Below are positions 62,976 through 64,000 of a stretch of DNA of 64,000 nt, one piece after another. A model generated the notes under the pieces. The model searched no databases. It was not told the DNA's origin and was given only the letters and a program-made list of their open reading frames with translations. A program made the position numbers and the translations under genes. The stretch covers positions 271,179,503 to 271,243,502 of the forward strand of contig NC_064622.1 in NCBI RefSeq assembly GCF_023898315.1, given 5' to 3'. This stretch comes from Schistocerca nitens. Its lineage: Eukaryota; Arthropoda; Insecta; Orthoptera; Acrididae. Every line of letters begins with the position of its first letter. The first letter of the stretch is position 1.

Positions 62976-63947
62976 TACGGTGACTCAAGAAAAGTCCACT
63001 AATCCAATATACAAGTCAAGGGTTCGACCACAGCGCTTCTTTGCTCGACGAGATTGGTTACAGCAGTCCTTGGAAAACATTACATTTTTAATGGAGCTGC
63101 TCAACTTGATCTGAACAGGCGGCTAGATCTATCTACCTGTGGTGACAGTCTGCCTGCGGCACTCACCACCACTGCATCTCCACACATGGTGATAAAGCTT
63201 ATGAAAAAGTTATGGGAGAACATAGTCTGTCTACTGCGACTGCTACAATTGTTCTGAACAGACGATGGGAGGTCGTGATATGTCTTTAGTGACGATCAAT
63301 GTGCTTGTGACAATCACTACCACTGCTCCACCACACTTGGTGACAATGAATGTGAGCAAGTGATGGAGCAACAAGGCCATCTCCTGCAATTGCTGTAATC
63401 GTCCATAACACATGTTACAGCATGCGGTCGTGGTCTACCTTTGGCGATGATAACTCTGTGACATTTCTCACCACTGTGTAAACAAAACTGGAGAAAAAAT
63501 AGGTGTTGAGGGGACATTGTTCACTGTGACTGATACACTTGTTCTGAACAGATACTGGGTTAGCCATGACATGCTTTGGTAATGATCAGAGCGCTTTGAC
63601 AGCTACTACGTTGTCGTAGTTGAGGACACTGTATAGGAACAGGTGTTGTGGTGACACAACCGTTCAGCTGTCATTGCTACATCTGTCGCGAATAGCTGTT
63701 GTGGTGGCTGCGACCTGTGTTTGAGAATGCCTCTGACACTCGTCACCAGTAAGCCGCCACACCTCGTGTCAGTTAATATGAACACCTGGGAACACGATCT
63801 GCCCACTATGTTCTGCTACAGTTGTTCCGAACAGACGTCGAGGCCAGCGTCCTGCTTGGTGACCATTAGACTGTGACATTCATCACTACGAGGCCTCCAC
63901 ACTGGGTGGGAACAGCTACTGAGACGATATGACCTGTCGGCTGTGAG
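62975..63947. repeat. Diverged tandem array, ~143-bp unit
   Basis: At least six units. The anchor word TCTGAACAGAC (variants CTGAACAGGC, CCGAACAGAC, and more diverged forms) recurs at about 63111, 63254, 63403, 63544, 63687 and 63827, spacing 140-149 bp. Between anchors, a GTGACAnTCAC(T/C)ACCACTG block and a CCACACTTGGTGACA block recur in fixed order. Unit identity is only moderate, so this is an old satellite-like array. ORFs in it are short and without motifs. Confidence 0.75.
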
Positions 63948-63949
63948 TG

Positions 63950-64000
63950 TTACATCTACATCTACATACATACTCCGCAGTCCACCATACGGTGCGTGGC
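63950..64000 (-). mobile_element. LINE 3' end, running off the window
   Basis: CATCTACATCTACATACATACTCCGCAGTCCACC is the tail and 3' end of the TAGATG-tailed LINE family, entered from the tail side; its coding part lies beyond 64000. Confidence 0.85.

Overview
The window looks like intergenic DNA from a large, repeat-filled insect genome, most likely an acridid grasshopper or locust of the Schistocerca type. That assignment is inference. It rests on the recurring ~200-bp tRNA-derived SINE, the LINE tails made of TAGATG repeats, and the Tc1/mariner, Penelope-like and LINE families, which I recognise from orthopteran DNA. I could not search a database. No bacterial gene organisation, CRISPR array or complete host gene is visible. 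The only plausible host-gene trace is a possible first exon with a strong 5' splice donor at 61557-61620. Layout: 1-5.8 kb holds LINE, mariner, MITE and SINE relics. 6.0-11.6 kb is a duplicated LINE+mariner block split by a Tc1 element. 12.2-16.2 kb carries a long uninterrupted LINE ORF2 (922 codons) between inverted Penelope-like terminal repeats. 16.4-22.8 kb has Tc1, mariner and LINE relics, a snap-back hairpin and a MITE-like repeat. 24.0-28.8 kb is one Tc1 element opened by five later insertions. 29.4-33.4 kb has three Tc1-like relics in a row. 34-41 kb is mostly LINE debris plus a mariner with good ends. 42-46 kb has a coiled-coil ORF, GC-rich blocks and another Tc1. 47.6-49.6 kb contains an intact CCHC zinc-knuckle ORF placed between Penelope-like sequences. 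50.7-54.0 kb is a second nest (Tc1 > Penelope-like element > SINE and a dimeric tRNA-like repeat). 54-61 kb holds more mariner and LINE relics, and 63.0-63.95 kb is a diverged ~143-bp tandem array. How the parts relate: almost every coding trace is transposase, reverse transcriptase, endonuclease or RNase H from selfish elements, and most are broken. Target-site duplications are visible at many junctions, so insertions can be ordered in time. SINEs are among the youngest, sitting inside mariner, Tc1, LINE and Penelope-like hosts. The points I consider most worth checking are the intact CCHC ORF in its Penelope-like setting, a set of hammerhead-ribozyme-like cores in Penelope-like terminal repeats, the two deep insertion nests, the tandem array, and the possible host exon.
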